A model generated the notes under the pieces. It ran no database searches, was not told the DNA's origin, and saw nothing but the letters and a program-made list of their open reading frames with translations. This document shows, in pieces, positions 23,089-32,018 of a DNA stretch of 32,149 bases; position 1 is the stretch's first letter; every line of letters begins with the position of its first letter. The stretch lies in contig JARRJC010000034.1 of assembly GCA_037379885.1 (NCBI GenBank), positions 1-32,149 of the forward strand, in the 5' to 3' direction. Made by a program: the position numbers and the translations under genes. Source of the DNA: Limibacillus sp. (GTDB lineage: Bacteria > Pseudomonadota > Alphaproteobacteria > Kiloniellales > CECT-8803).

Positions 23089-25437
23089 GTGAAGCATCAG
23101 CTCCGCAACCTGGACCAGGCGGGCGAGCGGGCCGCGCACGAAGCCTTGCTGGCTCAGCTCTCAGAGGCCCTCGGGCGGTTTCACGCCGCGGGGCTCTGTC
23201 ATGGCCGCCCGCTGGCGCGCGACGCCTACTACCATGAAGGGGAGGTCGGCTTCGGCGACTTCGAGGAAGAGCCAGAGGCGGTCATGCCGCTGGCCGAGGC
23301 GCAGACCCGCGATCTCGCGATCCAGATGCTGGAGACCGTGGCCCTGGCGCGCGACCCTGGGACCCCGGCCCGCTGCTTTGCCGCCTACCGCCGCCATGCG
23401 CCGGAGGAGACGCTGGCGGCGCTTTCCCGGCTGATCCGCTTTTGCGAACGCTTTCTGCCGCTGACCTGTGGCTACTGCCGCTTGTCGCGCTTCCTCTTCG
23501 GGGGCTATGAGCCGCGCGACTTCCTTCGCTTGGAGCGGACACTGGAGTTCCTCAAGACCGCGCTCGGCTGCGAGCGGGACGAGGAACTGCCGTCGGTCGA
23601 CCTGCCGGTCAAGCAGCAGCGCGCCCGGGCGCGTCCAGGGAGTGAGAGCAGCGGGGCGAGGGCGTTGAGCGGCCAGGATTCAAGCAGCAGGGCGAAAGAG
23701 GCGCTGGCGCAGGCCCGCGAATGCCTGTCGGCTCAGCAGCCGGCGAAGGCCCTTGCCGTCTTGCGCCGCGCGCTGGCGGCCGAACCTTCCGAGAAGCGGC
23801 TCTGGCGGCTCTTCGTGCGGGCGCTCTCCCTCCAGCCCAGGGTGGAGGTGACGCGTGGCCTGCCGGGCGAACTGGCGCACTGTCTTGCCGATCCCGAGCT
23901 GGCGACGCCGGAGATCCGCAATCTCGCCAACAATCTCTTCATGGGTCAGGCGTTGATCCAAAAGCTGATGGCGGACTTCGACGGCCTGACGCTGAGGGGC
24001 CTGTTCGAGCGCGCGAAGGACAAGGACCCGGAGCAGGCCCGGCTGTTCGCCAACCTGAAGCACCCGCTGGTCCTGAACCTGCTGACCGGGGAGCGCATCC
24101 CCTACCGGGAGACCGAACTGCTGCTGGCCGCCTTCCGCCGCGCCTTTCTGGAGCAGGCTCTGAAAGGGGAAGGACTGGACGCCGCCCTCTGGCCAGGGGC
24201 GGAGGACTTCCTGGCCGCGCTCGCCTGCCAGTGCTTCATCAACGAGTACATCTATTTCGAGACCGAGGTGGAAAAGGCCGGGGCCGAACGGCTGCTGGCC
24301 GGAGCGGGCGCCGATGCGGGCGCGGCGCGCCTCGCGCTCCTAGGGTGCTATCGCCCTCTGGCCGACTTGCCCTTCGCCGATGACCTGCCCATCGCCGATG
24401 AGGGGGCGGAGAGCGCCGCCGGCCTGGCCGCGCTCAAGCAGAGCGCGCCGGGCCGCAGCCTCCTGCGCCTGCAACTGGAGGAGCCCCGCCGCGAGGCGGC
24501 GCTGCGCGGCACCATCGAGAGCGTGACGCCGGTCGAGGATGCGACCTCCCAGGCCGTGCGCGCGCAGTACGAGGCCAACCCCTATCCGCGCTGGATGGCC
24601 CTGCCGCCCTTGCCAGAGACGGCGCTGGGCGGCGGCGCGCGCGGCTTCCTGAAACGCGCCCTGCCGCTGGCAGGACCGGCGGTTCTGCCGGAGTTGCCGG
24701 AGCACCCGTCTGTGCTGATCGCGGGCTGCGGCACCGGGCGTCAGGCGCTCGACATCGCGCGCCGCCTGCCGGAAGCGAAGATCACCGCTCTGGACCTCAG
24801 CGTCTCCTCGCTCGCCTACGCCAAGCGAAAGGCGGAGGGGGCGGGGGTGGAGAACGTCAGCTTCGTGCAGGGCGACCTGCTGGCGCTGACCGAAACGGGC
24901 GGCGCCGGATTCGACATGATCTTCTGCTCGGGCGTGCTGCACCACCTGGCGGAGCCGGAGGCGGGGCTGGCGGCCATCACCTCACGGCTGAAGCCGGGCG
25001 GGGTGATGAAGCTGGCGCTCTACAGCCGCGAGGCGCGCGCCTTCTTGAAGCCCGCGCGCGAGAAGCTCGCGGCGCTGGGCCTTTGCGCCGACGCGGAGGG
25101 CATCCGCCAGGCCCGCTTCGCGCTCTTCAACCTGCCCGAGGGCGACCCGGCGCGCGCCGTCACGGCCTGGCTCGACTTCTACAGCCTCTCGGACTGCCGC
25201 GATGCGCTCTTCCATGTGCAGGAACGCGACTACCACGCGTTGGAGTTGGCGGAATACCTCGCGACCCAGGACCTGACGTTCCTCGGCTTCCAGGGCCTGC
25301 CGCGTGAGACGGCCCAAGCCTACCGCGCGCGCTTCCCGCAAGACCCCGAGGCCCGCGACCTCACTAACTGGGCCGCCTTCGAACCCGACCACCCCCTCAC
25401 CTTCGTCGCCATGTACCAGTTCTGGGTCAGCCGCTAG
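23089..25437 (+). CDS. Kinase C-lobe + helical/TPR-like + SAM methyltransferase fusion
   Basis: 782-residue frame in phase with the preceding kinase-like piece. Residues 1-160 continue the kinase: hinge and catalytic region (ALGRFHAAGLCHGRP, then GEVGFGDFEEE in the place of the DFG-type metal loop). About 165-205 is a Ser/Gln/Arg-rich linker. About 205-470 is helical, starting with a TPR-like pair (CLSAQQPAKALAVLRRALAA). About 480-782 is a class I methyltransferase introduced by VRAQYEANPYPRW, with motif I LIAGCGTGRQALDIA, acidic ALDLSVSSLAYAK, QGDLLAL and FCSGVLHHLAEPEAGL. Substrates are unknown. The first start codon, GTG 23089, has no ribosome site and lies inside the kinase fold, so an independent start is doubtful. 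A later start such as ATG 23284 is possible if only the methyltransferase part is expressed. Confidence 0.7.
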   Translation: MKHQLRNLDQAGERAAHEALLAQLSEALGRFHAAGLCHGRPLARDAYYHEGEVGFGDFEEEPEAVMPLAEAQTRDLAIQMLETVALARDPGTPARCFAAYRRHAPEETLAALSRLIRFCERFLPLTCGYCRLSRFLFGGYEPRDFLRLERTLEFLKTALGCERDEELPSVDLPVKQQRARARPGSESSGARALSGQDSSSRAKEALAQARECLSAQQPAKALAVLRRALAAEPSEKRLWRLFVRALSLQPRVEVTRGLPGELAHCLADPELATPEIRNLANNLFMGQALIQKLMADFDGLTLRGLFERAKDKDPEQARLFANLKHPLVLNLLTGERIPYRETELLLAAFRRAFLEQALKGEGLDAALWPGAEDFLAALACQCFINEYIYFETEVEKAGAERLLAGAGADAGAARLALLGCYRPLADLPFADDLPIADEGAESAAGLAALKQSAPGRSLLRLQLEEPRREAALRGTIESVTPVEDATSQAVRAQYEANPYPRWMALPPLPETALGGGARGFLKRALPLAGPAVLPELPEHPSVLIAGCGTGRQALDIARRLPEAKITALDLSVSSLAYAKRKAEGAGVENVSFVQGDLLALTETGGAGFDMIFCSGVLHHLAEPEAGLAAITSRLKPGGVMKLALYSREARAFLKPAREKLAALGLCADAEGIRQARFALFNLPEGDPARAVTAWLDFYSLSDCRDALFHVQERDYHALELAEYLATQDLTFLGFQGLPRETAQAYRARFPQDPEARDLTNWAAFEPDHPLTFVAMYQFWVSR

Positions 25438-25464
25438 CGGGCTGGTACGGGCCAACCCGATCGC

Positions 25465-25494
25465 AGGTTTGTAATCCAAACCTTCTTCCTCTTG
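25465..25494 (+). terminator. Intrinsic terminator after the methyltransferase gene
   Basis: A perfect 7-bp stem (aggtttg / caaacct) with loop taatc lies 28 bp past the stop and is followed by tcttcctctt. Confidence 0.5.
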
Positions 25495-25520
25495 ACGCCC
25501 CGGTTCCGCGCGCGTAAAAC
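25492..25520 (+). promoter_or_regulatory. Candidate ffh promoter
   Basis: TTGACG at 25492-25497 and TAAAAC at 25515-25520 are separated by 17 bases, a good sigma-70-like match directly after the upstream terminator. It would start the ffh-rpsP-rimM-trmD-rplS mRNA with a leader of roughly 140 nt. Confidence 0.5.
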
Positions 25521-25666
25521 CGCGGCGTTCAGTTTCAGGGCCGCTTTTTTCGGTTCCGAGGAGCCCCATCAGTCCGCGAGTGTCGCGCACTGGTGCGTTT
25601 GTGCTTTGGGGTGTTTCGGGGAGGGGCGGCGGCCTTAACGAGGGAAGAGAAGGGGCGCGTTTAGCC

Positions 25667-27118
25667 TTGTTCGAGTCTTTGCAGGAACGCCTGGGCGGCG
25701 TCTTCGACAGCCTGAAGCGCCGCGGCGCGCTGAGTGAGGCCGATGTCTCCGAAGCGCTGCGCGAGGTGCGCGTGGCGCTGCTCGAGGCCGACGTCGCCCT
25801 GCCGGTGGTCAAGGACTTCGTCGAGCAGGTGAAGGCCAAGGCCGTGGGCCAGGAGGTCCTGCGCTCGGTCCAGCCCGGCCAGCAGGTGGTCAAGATCGTC
25901 CACGACGAGCTGGTCGCCATGCTGGGCGGCGCGCCGGAGGAGGGCCAGGAGGGAGGCAAACAGCCGCCGCAGCCCGGGCAGTCGCCTTCTCTCGGCCTCA
26001 ACCTCAAGGCCAGCCCGCCGGTGCCGATCCTGATGGTCGGCCTCCAGGGTTCGGGCAAGACCACCACCACCGCCAAGATCGCCAAGCGCCTGACTGAGCG
26101 CGAGAAGAAGAAGGTCCTGATGGCCTCCCTCGACGTGCGCCGCCCGGCCGCGCAGGAGCAGTTGGCGCTGCTGGGTCTCCAGGCCTCGGTCGCCACGTTG
26201 CCGATCGTGCCCATGGAGAACCCGGTGATGATCACCCGCCGCGCGCTGCAGACCGCGCGCCGCGAGGGCTACGATGTGGTGCTGCTGGACACCGCCGGGC
26301 GTCTGGCCATCGACGAGGAGCTGATGGCCGAGGTCGCCGCCGTGCGCGACGCCGCCCAACCGGCGGAGACGCTGCTGGTGGCCGACGCCATGACCGGTCA
26401 GGACGCGGTCAACGTCGCCAGCGCCTTCAACGAGAAGGTCGGGCTGACCGGCCTGGTGCTGACCCGCGTGGACGGTGATGCGCGCGGTGGTGCGGCGCTT
26501 TCCATGCGCGCGGTCACCGGCTGTCCCATCAAGCTGATCGGCACGGGCGAGCAGATCGACAAGATCGAGGTCTTCCACCCCGAGCGCATCGCCGGGCGCA
26601 TCCTCGGCATGGGCGACGTGGTCTCCCTGGTCGAGAAGGCCGCCGAGACCATCGAGCAGGACGAGGCCGAGAAGCTAGCCAAGAAGATGCAGGCGGGCAA
26701 GTTCGACATGGACGACTTCGCCTCCCAGCTGCGTCAGATGCTCAAGATGGGCGGGCTCTCCGGCATGATGGGCCTGCTGCCCGGCGTCGGTAAGATCAAG
26801 GACCAGCTGAAAGACGCCAAGATCGACGACTCCATGGTCAACAAGCAGCTCGCGATCATCTCCTCCATGACTAAGCAGGAGAGAAAGCGCCCCGAACTCA
26901 TCAAGGCCAGCCGCAAGCAGCGCATCGCCAAGGGCTCCGGCACCACGGTGCAGGAGGTCAACAAGCTGATGAAGCAGCACATGGAGGCCAACCGCATGAT
27001 GAAGAAGGTCAAGAAGATGGGCAAAAAGGGCCTGATGCGTCACGGCCTGCCCGGCATGCCGCCCGGCGGCATGGGCGGTGGGGGCATGGGCGGCGGCGGC
27101 CGCGGCCCCTTCGGCTGA
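25667..27118 (+). CDS. ffh: Signal recognition particle GTPase Ffh (TTG start)
   Basis: SRP protein that binds signal sequences and 4.5S RNA and docks with FtsY. The 483 residues comprise an N domain ([32 protein letters not shown]), a G domain with [10 protein letters not shown] (125 on), [27 protein letters not shown] and [12 protein letters not shown], and an M domain rich in methionine. The tail is Gly/Met-rich ([16 protein letters not shown]). About 20 extra Gly/Gln/Pro-rich residues ([20 protein letters not shown]) sit between the N and G domains. The TTG at 25667 is chosen because homologues begin MF(E/D)SL there. The upstream frame (GTG 25580) would add 29 unlike residues. Confidence 0.95.
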   Translation: MFESLQERLGGVFDSLKRRGALSEADVSEALREVRVALLEADVALPVVKDFVEQVKAKAVGQEVLRSVQPGQQVVKIVHDELVAMLGGAPEEGQEGGKQPPQPGQSPSLGLNLKASPPVPILMVGLQGSGKTTTTAKIAKRLTEREKKKVLMASLDVRRPAAQEQLALLGLQASVATLPIVPMENPVMITRRALQTARREGYDVVLLDTAGRLAIDEELMAEVAAVRDAAQPAETLLVADAMTGQDAVNVASAFNEKVGLTGLVLTRVDGDARGGAALSMRAVTGCPIKLIGTGEQIDKIEVFHPERIAGRILGMGDVVSLVEKAAETIEQDEAEKLAKKMQAGKFDMDDFASQLRQMLKMGGLSGMMGLLPGVGKIKDQLKDAKIDDSMVNKQLAIISSMTKQERKRPELIKASRKQRIAKGSGTTVQEVNKLMKQHMEANRMMKKVKKMGKKGLMRHGLPGMPPGGMGGGGMGGGGRGPFG

Positions 27119-27197
27119 CAAGAGACTTTATTTAGCGAACCGGACAACAGAACGACTTAACAGAACGACTTTACGAAAGAACGAAAGGAAGAACCCC

Positions 27198-27752
27198 ATG
27201 TCCCTCAAGATCCGTCTGTCCCGCGGCGGCGCCAAGAAGCGCCCCTTCTACTCGATCGTGGTAGCCGACAGCCGCTCCCCGCGCGACGGCCGCTTCATCG
27301 AGCGCGTCGGCACCTACAACCCCATGCTGGCCAAGGACCACGCCGAGCGCGTGATCCTGAAGCAGGAGCGCATCCAGCACTGGATCTCCGTCGGCGCGAC
27401 CCCGACCGACCGCGTGCTGCGCTTCCTGGAGCAGGCCGGCCTCGGCAAGCGTTCGATTCCGCAGCAGACCACGAAGGCCGAGCCCTCCAAGCAGACCCTG
27501 GAGCGCCGCGCTGAGCGCGACGCCAAGCTGCAGGACGCCGAGGAGGCCAAGAAGGCCGCCGAAGCCGAGGCCGCCGAAGCCAAGGCCGCAGCCGAGGAAG
27601 CGCCTACCGAGGAAGCGCCCGCCGAGGAAGCTCCGGCTGAAGAGGCTGCGGCTGAGGAAGCTCCGGCTGAGGAGGCTGCTGCCGAGGAAGCTCCCGCTGA
27701 AGAGGCTCCCGCCGAGGAGACCCCGGCTGAAGAGGAAGAGAAGAAGGGCTGA
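27198..27752 (+). CDS. rpsP: 30S ribosomal protein S16 with long acidic tail
   Basis: S16 binds 16S rRNA early in small-subunit assembly. Residues 1-85 are the normal protein ([54 protein letters not shown]). E. coli S16 has 82 residues; this one has 184. The extra part is a charged helix (about 95-131) followed by nine near-perfect pentapeptide units EEAPA (133-177) and EEEEKKG. Many alphaproteobacterial S16 proteins carry an alanine/glutamate tail, but the regular repeat is striking. ATG 27198 follows aaaggaag. It is part of the ffh-rpsP-rimM-trmD-rplS group. Confidence 0.97.
   Translation: MSLKIRLSRGGAKKRPFYSIVVADSRSPRDGRFIERVGTYNPMLAKDHAERVILKQERIQHWISVGATPTDRVLRFLEQAGLGKRSIPQQTTKAEPSKQTLERRAERDAKLQDAEEAKKAAEAEAAEAKAAAEEAPTEEAPAEEAPAEEAAAEEAPAEEAAAEEAPAEEAPAEETPAEEEEKKG
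27594..27728 (+). repeat. Nine 15-bp tandem units inside rpsP
   Basis: The bases encode nine consecutive EEAPA-type pentapeptides, with third-position drift between units and A or T replacing P or A in a few. The unit is in frame, so copy-number change would alter only tail length. Confidence 0.85.
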
Positions 27753-27786
27753 GGTCCTTCTTTCCCAGGCGGGGCGGTAGGCAGCC

Positions 27787-28287
27787 GTGAGCGATACGCG
27801 CGTCTGTCTCGGCGTGATCGCCGGGGCGCATGGGGTGAAGGGACTGGTCAAGGTCAAGCCCTTCACCGAAACGCCCCAGGGACTGGCCGCCTATGGCCCG
27901 CTCTCGGACGAGCCGGGCGGGCGGCGCTGGACCGTCACCTTCAAGGGCGAGCAGAAGGGCGTGGCCCTGCTGGCGCTGGAGGGGGTGGCCGACCGCAACG
28001 CGGCTGAGGCGCTGAAGGGCGTGCGGCTCTATGTCGAGCGGGACCGCCTGCCGCCAGCCGATGAAGACGAGGTCTACCACACCGACCTGATCGGGCTGGC
28101 GGCGGAGACCCGTAGCGGAAAGTCTCTCGGCCGGGTGCTGGCGGTCCACAACTTCGGCGCCGGCGACCTGATCGAGGTGGGCGAGGACAAGAAGCGCTCC
28201 CAGCTCTACCCCTTCACGCGGGAGGTGGTGCCCGAGCTGGACCTTGAAGGCGGAAGGATCGTGATCGATCCGCCCTACGAGGTCTGA
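27787..28287 (+). CDS. rimM: Ribosome maturation factor RimM
   Basis: 166-residue 30S-assembly factor that binds S19 and assists 16S processing. The N-terminal domain opens with CLGVIAGAHGVKGLVKVKPFT. The C-terminal PRC-barrel has the YHTDLIGL strand, the VHNFGAGDLIEV strand and the ending YPFTREVVPELDLEGGRIVI. The GTG at 27787 is the only start that fits the family N-terminus, and its ribosome site (ggtagg) is weak. It follows rpsP by 34 bp and precedes trmD by 130 bp. Confidence 0.95.
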   Translation: MSDTRVCLGVIAGAHGVKGLVKVKPFTETPQGLAAYGPLSDEPGGRRWTVTFKGEQKGVALLALEGVADRNAAEALKGVRLYVERDRLPPADEDEVYHTDLIGLAAETRSGKSLGRVLAVHNFGAGDLIEVGEDKKRSQLYPFTREVVPELDLEGGRIVIDPPYEV

Positions 28288-28417
28288 AGCCCTGATCGGC
28301 TTTTGGGGCAGGTGCGAAGGCGGGGCTGGACAAGCGGGACGGCAGCAGGCATAACGGCGCCCGCTTCGCCCCTGGAGGCCTGAAAGGGCCCGCCTTTTAA
28401 GGAAGGGAGCCGGGTCT

Positions 28418-29179
28418 GTGGCGGAGGCGAGCGGGGACAGGCAGGGAGCTGCGACGGGAGACGATCCCTGGCGCGCGACGCTGCTGACGCTCTTCCCGGA
28501 AGTCTTTCCGGGACCGCTGGGCGCGAGCCTTGCGGGAAAGGCGCTGGAGCAGGGGCTCTGGAGCCTGGAAACGCTGGACATTCGCGGCTTTGCACGCGAT
28601 AAACACCGCACCGTCGACGATACGCCCTACGGCGGCGGCGCGGGAATGGTGATGCGGCCCGATGTGGTTGACGAGGCGATCCAAGCGGTCGCCGACCGGC
28701 CCGGGCCGCTGATTTACTTGAGCCCGCGCGGCCGTCTCCTGACTCAGGAGCGCGTGCGCGAGCTGGCGGCGGGGCCGGGCATCCGGCTTCTCTGCGGCCG
28801 CTACGAGGGTGTCGACCAGCGCGTCCTGGATGCGCACGGGGTCGAGGAGATGAGCGTGGGCGACTACGTGCTCTCCGGCGGTGAGATGGCCGCGCTGATC
28901 GTTATGGACGCCGTGATACGGCTCCTGCCCGGCGTCATGGGCAACGAGGACAGCGGCGGCGAAGAGTCATTCGAGCGGGGACTCCTGGAGTACCCGCACT
29001 TTACGCGGCCCGCCGTTTGGCAGGGACGCGCGGTGCCGGAGGTTCTGACCTCGGGCCACCATGAGAAGGTCCGCCAGTGGCGTCTCGCCGAGGCGGAGGA
29101 GATCACCCGGCGGCGGCGGCCCGACCTTTGGGCGGCCTACCGGCCAGCGGACGACGAAGACGGAACGAAAGAGGATTAG
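28418..29179 (+). CDS. trmD: tRNA (guanine37-N1)-methyltransferase TrmD
   Basis: SPOUT-fold enzyme that makes m1G37 in tRNAs, preventing frameshifts. Of 253 residues, about 18-175 form the knotted catalytic domain: [50 protein letters not shown] and [11 protein letters not shown], which cover the SAM-binding knot. The C-terminal domain has [23 protein letters not shown]. Start GTG 28418 is preceded by aaggaaggga. About 15 N-terminal residues precede the family start, so a start a few codons later is conceivable. Confidence 0.96.
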   Translation: MAEASGDRQGAATGDDPWRATLLTLFPEVFPGPLGASLAGKALEQGLWSLETLDIRGFARDKHRTVDDTPYGGGAGMVMRPDVVDEAIQAVADRPGPLIYLSPRGRLLTQERVRELAAGPGIRLLCGRYEGVDQRVLDAHGVEEMSVGDYVLSGGEMAALIVMDAVIRLLPGVMGNEDSGGEESFERGLLEYPHFTRPAVWQGRAVPEVLTSGHHEKVRQWRLAEAEEITRRRRPDLWAAYRPADDEDGTKED

Positions 29180-29233
29180 AGGCGCTTGGTTTCCCTGCAA
29201 GGGACCCGCCTCGGCAAAGGAAGGACGAGAGTC

Positions 29234-29689
29234 ATGAACGTGATCCAGCAGCTCGAGCAGGAGCAGGTCGCCAAGCTCACCGAGGGCAAGACCATTCCGG
29301 AGTTCACCCCCGGCGACACCATCCGCGTGAACGTGCGCGTGGTCGAAGGCAACCGCGAGCGCGTGCAGGCCTTCGAAGGCGTCTGCATCGCCCGCAAGAA
29401 CCGCGGCCTGCAGTCCTCCTTCACGGTGCGCAAGATTTCCTACGGCGAGGGCGTCGAGCGTGTCTTCCCGCTCTACAGCCCGCGTCTGGACTCGATCGAG
29501 CTGATCCGCCGCGGCGACGTGCGCCGGGCCAAGCTCTACTACCTGCGCGGCCGCCGCGGTAAGTCCGCGCGCATCGCCGAGGCCACCACCGGCGCCGCCG
29601 CCAAGGCCGCCCAGGCCGACCGCGAGGCCGCCCAGGCCGCCAAGGAGGCCCAGAAGGCCGCCGCCCAGGCCGAGAAGACCGACAGCTAA
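29234..29689 (+). CDS. rplS: 50S ribosomal protein L19 with Ala-rich tail
   Basis: L19 sits at the 30S-50S interface. The core (1-118) is standard: [65 protein letters not shown] and [18 protein letters not shown] (longer motifs given in parts of 20 or fewer in the protein order). The protein has 151 residues against about 115-120 usually; the extra 30 or so are an Ala/Lys/Glu helix. ATG 29234 fits the family start and has aaggacgagag upstream. A strong terminator follows. Confidence 0.96.
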   Translation: MNVIQQLEQEQVAKLTEGKTIPEFTPGDTIRVNVRVVEGNRERVQAFEGVCIARKNRGLQSSFTVRKISYGEGVERVFPLYSPRLDSIELIRRGDVRRAKLYYLRGRRGKSARIAEATTGAAAKAAQADREAAQAAKEAQKAAAQAEKTDS

Positions 29690-29736
29690 GACGAGCCCGG
29701 GCAGGTCCAGCGAGGGACCGCCCGCAGATTGCCGCC

Positions 29737-29776
29737 AAACGCCCGCCGCTCCGCTAAGAGAGTCGGCGGGCGTTTT
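29737..29776 (+). terminator. Strong intrinsic terminator after rplS
   Basis: A perfect 12-bp stem (aaacgcccgccg / cggcgggcgttt) with a 15-nt loop runs directly into tttt. It ends the ffh-to-rplS unit before leuC. Confidence 0.9.
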
Positions 29777-29901
29777 GGCTTCTTTTCCGTTCCGGCGGGC
29801 CGCATTCCTGCCATGCGCCCTCAATCCCTTTGCCTTTCTTGCGCTTGGCGCTATTCTCCCGCCCGCTTCATTACCAGCAGACAGACGGAGACCAAGCGGC
29901 C

Positions 29902-31314
29902 ATGAGCCAGCCGAAGACGCTATTCGACAAGATCTGGGACAGCCATGTGGTGGAACGGGACGAGGACGGCACCTGCCTCATCTACATCGACCGTCATCTG
30001 GTTCACGAGGTGACCAGCCCCCAGGCTTTCGAAGGGCTTCGCATGGCGGGCCGTAAGGTACGCCGCCCGGACCAGACGCTGGCCGTGGCCGACCACAACG
30101 TGCCGACCTCCGACCGCGCCAAGGGCATCGCCGACGAGGAGAGCCGCATCCAGGTCGAGACCCTGGAGGCCAACTGCCGCGAGTTCGGCATCCCCTATTA
30201 CGAGGTCGCCGACGCGCGCCAGGGCATCGTCCACATCATCGGGCCGGAGCAGGGCTTCACCCTGCCGGGCGCGACCATCGTCTGCGGCGACTCGCACACC
30301 TCGACCCACGGCGCCTTCGGGGCGCTGGCCTTCGGCATCGGCACCTCCGAGGTGGAGCACGTGCTGGCCACCCAGACGCTGATCCAGAAGCCCGCCAAGA
30401 ACATGCGCATCACGGTCGAGGGCAAGCGCCCCGCCGGCACCACGGCCAAGGACCTGATCCTCGCCATCATCGGCAAGATCGGCACCGCCGGGGGCACCGG
30501 CCATGTGATCGAGTACGCCGGCGAGGCGATCCGCGAGCTTTCCATGGAAGGCCGCATGACCATCTGCAACATGTCGATCGAGGCGGGCGCGCGCGCCGGC
30601 CTGATCGCGCCGGACGAGACCACCTTCGAATACCTGAAGGGCCGCCCCCTTGCGCCCAAGGCCGGAACCTGGGAGCAGGCGGTCGCCTACTGGAAGACCC
30701 TGCCCTCCGATGAAGGCGCTACCTACGACAAGGAAGTGGTGCTGAAGGCCGGGGAGATCGTCCCGCAGGTCACATGGGGCACCAGCCCGCAGGACGTGCT
30801 GCCGATCACCGGCAAGATTCCCGATCCCCTCGCCGAGGAGGACGAGACGCGCCGCGAGACCATCCAGCGCGCGCTCGACTACATGGGCCTGAAGCCGGGC
30901 ATGCCGCTCTCCGAGGTGAAGGTCGATACCGTCTTCATCGGCTCCTGCACCAACGGGCGGATCGAGGACCTGCGCGCCGTGGCCGAGGTCGCCAAGGGCC
31001 GCAAGGTCGCCGAGGGCATCCGCGCCATGGTCGTGCCGGGCTCCGGCCTGGTGAAGGAGCAGGCCGAGTCCGAAGGGCTGGACAAGATCCTGATCGAGGC
31101 CGGGTTCGACTGGCGCGAGCCGGGCTGTTCCATGTGTCTGGCCATGAACGCGGACAAGCTGGCGCCGGGCGAGCGCTGCGCCTCCACCTCCAACCGCAAC
31201 TTCGAGGGCCGCCAGGGCCGGGGCGGACGCACCCACCTGGTCAGCCCCATGATGGCCGCCGCCGCCGCCCTCACCGGCCACCTCACCGACGTGCGCGAGC
31301 TGATGGAGCAGTAA
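29902..31314 (+). CDS. leuC: 3-isopropylmalate dehydratase large subunit
   Basis: Catalytic 4Fe-4S subunit of isopropylmalate isomerase in leucine synthesis, an aconitase relative. The 470-residue length is standard. Cluster cysteines are Cys349 (GSCTNGR), Cys409 and Cys412 (GCSMCLAMN). Active-site stretches include [31 protein letters not shown] and [20 protein letters not shown] (19-20 residue pieces). ATG 29902 ([13 protein letters not shown]) fits the family; the open frame upstream does not. It is followed by leuD after 39 bp. LeuB would be expected beyond the right edge. Confidence 0.97.
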   Translation: MSQPKTLFDKIWDSHVVERDEDGTCLIYIDRHLVHEVTSPQAFEGLRMAGRKVRRPDQTLAVADHNVPTSDRAKGIADEESRIQVETLEANCREFGIPYYEVADARQGIVHIIGPEQGFTLPGATIVCGDSHTSTHGAFGALAFGIGTSEVEHVLATQTLIQKPAKNMRITVEGKRPAGTTAKDLILAIIGKIGTAGGTGHVIEYAGEAIRELSMEGRMTICNMSIEAGARAGLIAPDETTFEYLKGRPLAPKAGTWEQAVAYWKTLPSDEGATYDKEVVLKAGEIVPQVTWGTSPQDVLPITGKIPDPLAEEDETRRETIQRALDYMGLKPGMPLSEVKVDTVFIGSCTNGRIEDLRAVAEVAKGRKVAEGIRAMVVPGSGLVKEQAESEGLDKILIEAGFDWREPGCSMCLAMNADKLAPGERCASTSNRNFEGRQGRGGRTHLVSPMMAAAAALTGHLTDVRELMEQ

Positions 31315-31353
31315 CGCCGCCCCCGGTCGCCAAAGAAAAGGACGAGAAACGCC

Positions 31354-31971
31354 ATGCAGAAATTCGACAAGTTGACGGGGACGGCGGCGCCTCTGCCGAT
31401 CACCAACATCGACACCGACATGATCATCCCCAAGCAGTACCTGAAGACCATCAAGCGCACCGGCTTGAGCGCGGGGCTGTTCCATGAGCTGCGCACGGAT
31501 GAGAACGGCAACCCCAAGGACTTCGTCCTGGACAAGGAGCCCTGGACGCAGGCCCAGATCCTGGTGGCGGGCGACAACTTCGGCTGCGGCTCCTCGCGCG
31601 AGCATGCGCCCTGGGCGCTCTTGGACGCGGGCATCCGCTGCGTGATCTCCACCTCCTTCGCCGACATCTTCTACAACAACTGCTTTAAGAACGGCATCCT
31701 GCCCATCGTGGTGACGCCGGAACAGAGGAAGGCGCTGATGGCCGACGCCAACCAGGGCGCTAGCCTGAAGATCGATCTGGAGGCGCAGACCATCACGCGT
31801 CCCTCCGGCGAGGCGGTGAAGTTCGAGATCGAGCCCTTCCGCAAGCACTGCCTCTTGAACGGTCTGGACGACATCGGCCTGACACTCGCGCGCGGGGACG
31901 TCATCGACTCCTATGAGGAGAAGCGCCAGTCGGCCCAGCCCTGGCTGGACGGCGCAGGGGCGCGGGCCTGA
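31354..31971 (+). CDS. leuD: 3-isopropylmalate dehydratase small subunit
   Basis: 205-residue swivel-domain subunit that pairs with LeuC. Family motifs are the start [34 protein letters not shown], the substrate-recognition [17 protein letters not shown], and [23 protein letters not shown] 31354 has aaaggacgag upstream. The two subunits are translated from the same message as far as spacing shows. Confidence 0.97.
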   Translation: MQKFDKLTGTAAPLPITNIDTDMIIPKQYLKTIKRTGLSAGLFHELRTDENGNPKDFVLDKEPWTQAQILVAGDNFGCGSSREHAPWALLDAGIRCVISTSFADIFYNNCFKNGILPIVVTPEQRKALMADANQGASLKIDLEAQTITRPSGEAVKFEIEPFRKHCLLNGLDDIGLTLARGDVIDSYEEKRQSAQPWLDGAGARA

Positions 31972-32018
31972 GGTAACGCGGGGGGAGGCAAGGAAGCAGG
32001 GGAGGCAAGGCGCCGCCC

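Noticed and set aside
27594-27728. CRISPR-like or minisatellite array
   Set aside because: The repeats are 15-bp coding units without spacers inside rpsP, so this is a protein tail and not an array.
29920-31848. 642-codon minus-strand frame opposite leuC and leuD
   Set aside because: It is a composition artefact. The plus strand carries intact isomerase subunits with all cluster cysteines.
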